DNA of 64,000 nucleotides. Origin: Rhizobiales bacterium CCH10-E5. Its GTDB lineage: Bacteria; Pseudomonadota; Alphaproteobacteria; Rhizobiales; Beijerinckiaceae. Under the pieces are notes generated by a model, which made no database searches, was not told the origin of the DNA, and was given only the letters and a program-made list of their open reading frames with translations. The translations under genes were made by a program, and so were the position numbers. The stretch is from contig LSIG01000200.1 in NCBI GenBank assembly GCA_001556125.1, positions 20,153 through 84,152 of the forward strand, in the 5' to 3' direction. Shown here piece by piece: positions 63,975 to 64,000 of the stretch (positions are counted from its first letter, which is position 1; each line of letters opens with the position of its first letter).

Positions 63975-64000
63975 CAGGGTGAGGGGTCGGCCGTTTGACG

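Overview
The window reads as a continuous stretch of chromosome from a high-GC alphaproteobacterium, most likely a member of the order Hyphomicrobiales (Rhizobiales) in or near Boseaceae. The pointers are an ATP synthase F1 operon in the order atpHAGDC with no Fo genes attached, an Lrp-type regulator divergent from a short proline-catabolic PutA, a class I lysyl-tRNA synthetase, a BolA/DnaJ pair, many TRAP, tripartite tricarboxylate and ABC uptake systems, and dispersed GTCAT...ATGAC palindromic intergenic elements. The family-level placement is inference. There is no rRNA, tRNA, insertion sequence, prophage or CRISPR array that I can support, and coding density is very high, with no gap above 300 bases.

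Layout. 1-10.4 kb: a D-Ala-D-Ala carboxypeptidase, an EamA exporter, an SCP2-type thiolase with an MFS permease, BolA and a J-domain protein, an ABC uptake system of the nitrate/sulfonate/taurine class, and a TerC membrane protein. 10.4-14.4 kb: proline catabolism (PutR and PutA) and a small VOC protein. 14.4-24.2 kb: housekeeping genes atpCDGAH, priA and xerC with two small envelope proteins. 24.2-36.6 kb: an amidase, then a uronate-use locus (GntR regulator, uxaC, kduI, kduD, kdgF, a three-part TRAP transporter and uxuB), followed by an orphan periplasmic binding protein and an M20 amidohydrolase. 36.7-40.3 kb: class I LysRS, a nitroreductase and a DUF808 membrane protein. 40.3-44.7 kb: fatty-acid beta-oxidation (thiolase, bifunctional FadJ-like enzyme, divergent enoyl-CoA hydratase). 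44.7-49.4 kb: a TctABC transporter and an exported protein with a protease-like but probably inactive domain. 49.6-57.0 kb: the bacterial alpha-2-macroglobulin / PBP1C pair. 57.0-62.0 kb: an RND efflux pump and its divergent TetR regulator. 62.1-63.9 kb: phnCD of a phosphonate/phosphate importer, whose permease must lie beyond the right edge.

How the parts work together. The uronate genes form a chain with overlapping stop and start codons: KdgF, KduI and KduD take unsaturated uronates to 2-keto-3-deoxygluconate, while UxaC and UxuB take glucuronate or galacturonate to mannonate or altronate. The dehydratases and the KDG kinase and aldolase are not in the window. Several regulatory sites can be read directly: a 14-bp near-palindrome between the GntR gene and uxaC, a perfect LacI-like palindrome just before tctC, two copies of a TetR-type operator between the RND genes and tetR, and a Pho box ahead of phnC.

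The main non-genic finding is a family of seven composite palindromic elements in separate intergenic gaps. One of them supplies the likely start codon of pbpC. I found no convincing new defence or mobile system. The most interesting leads are these repeats, the predicted pseudoprotease, and stem-loops placed directly after the binding-protein genes of both tripartite transporters.
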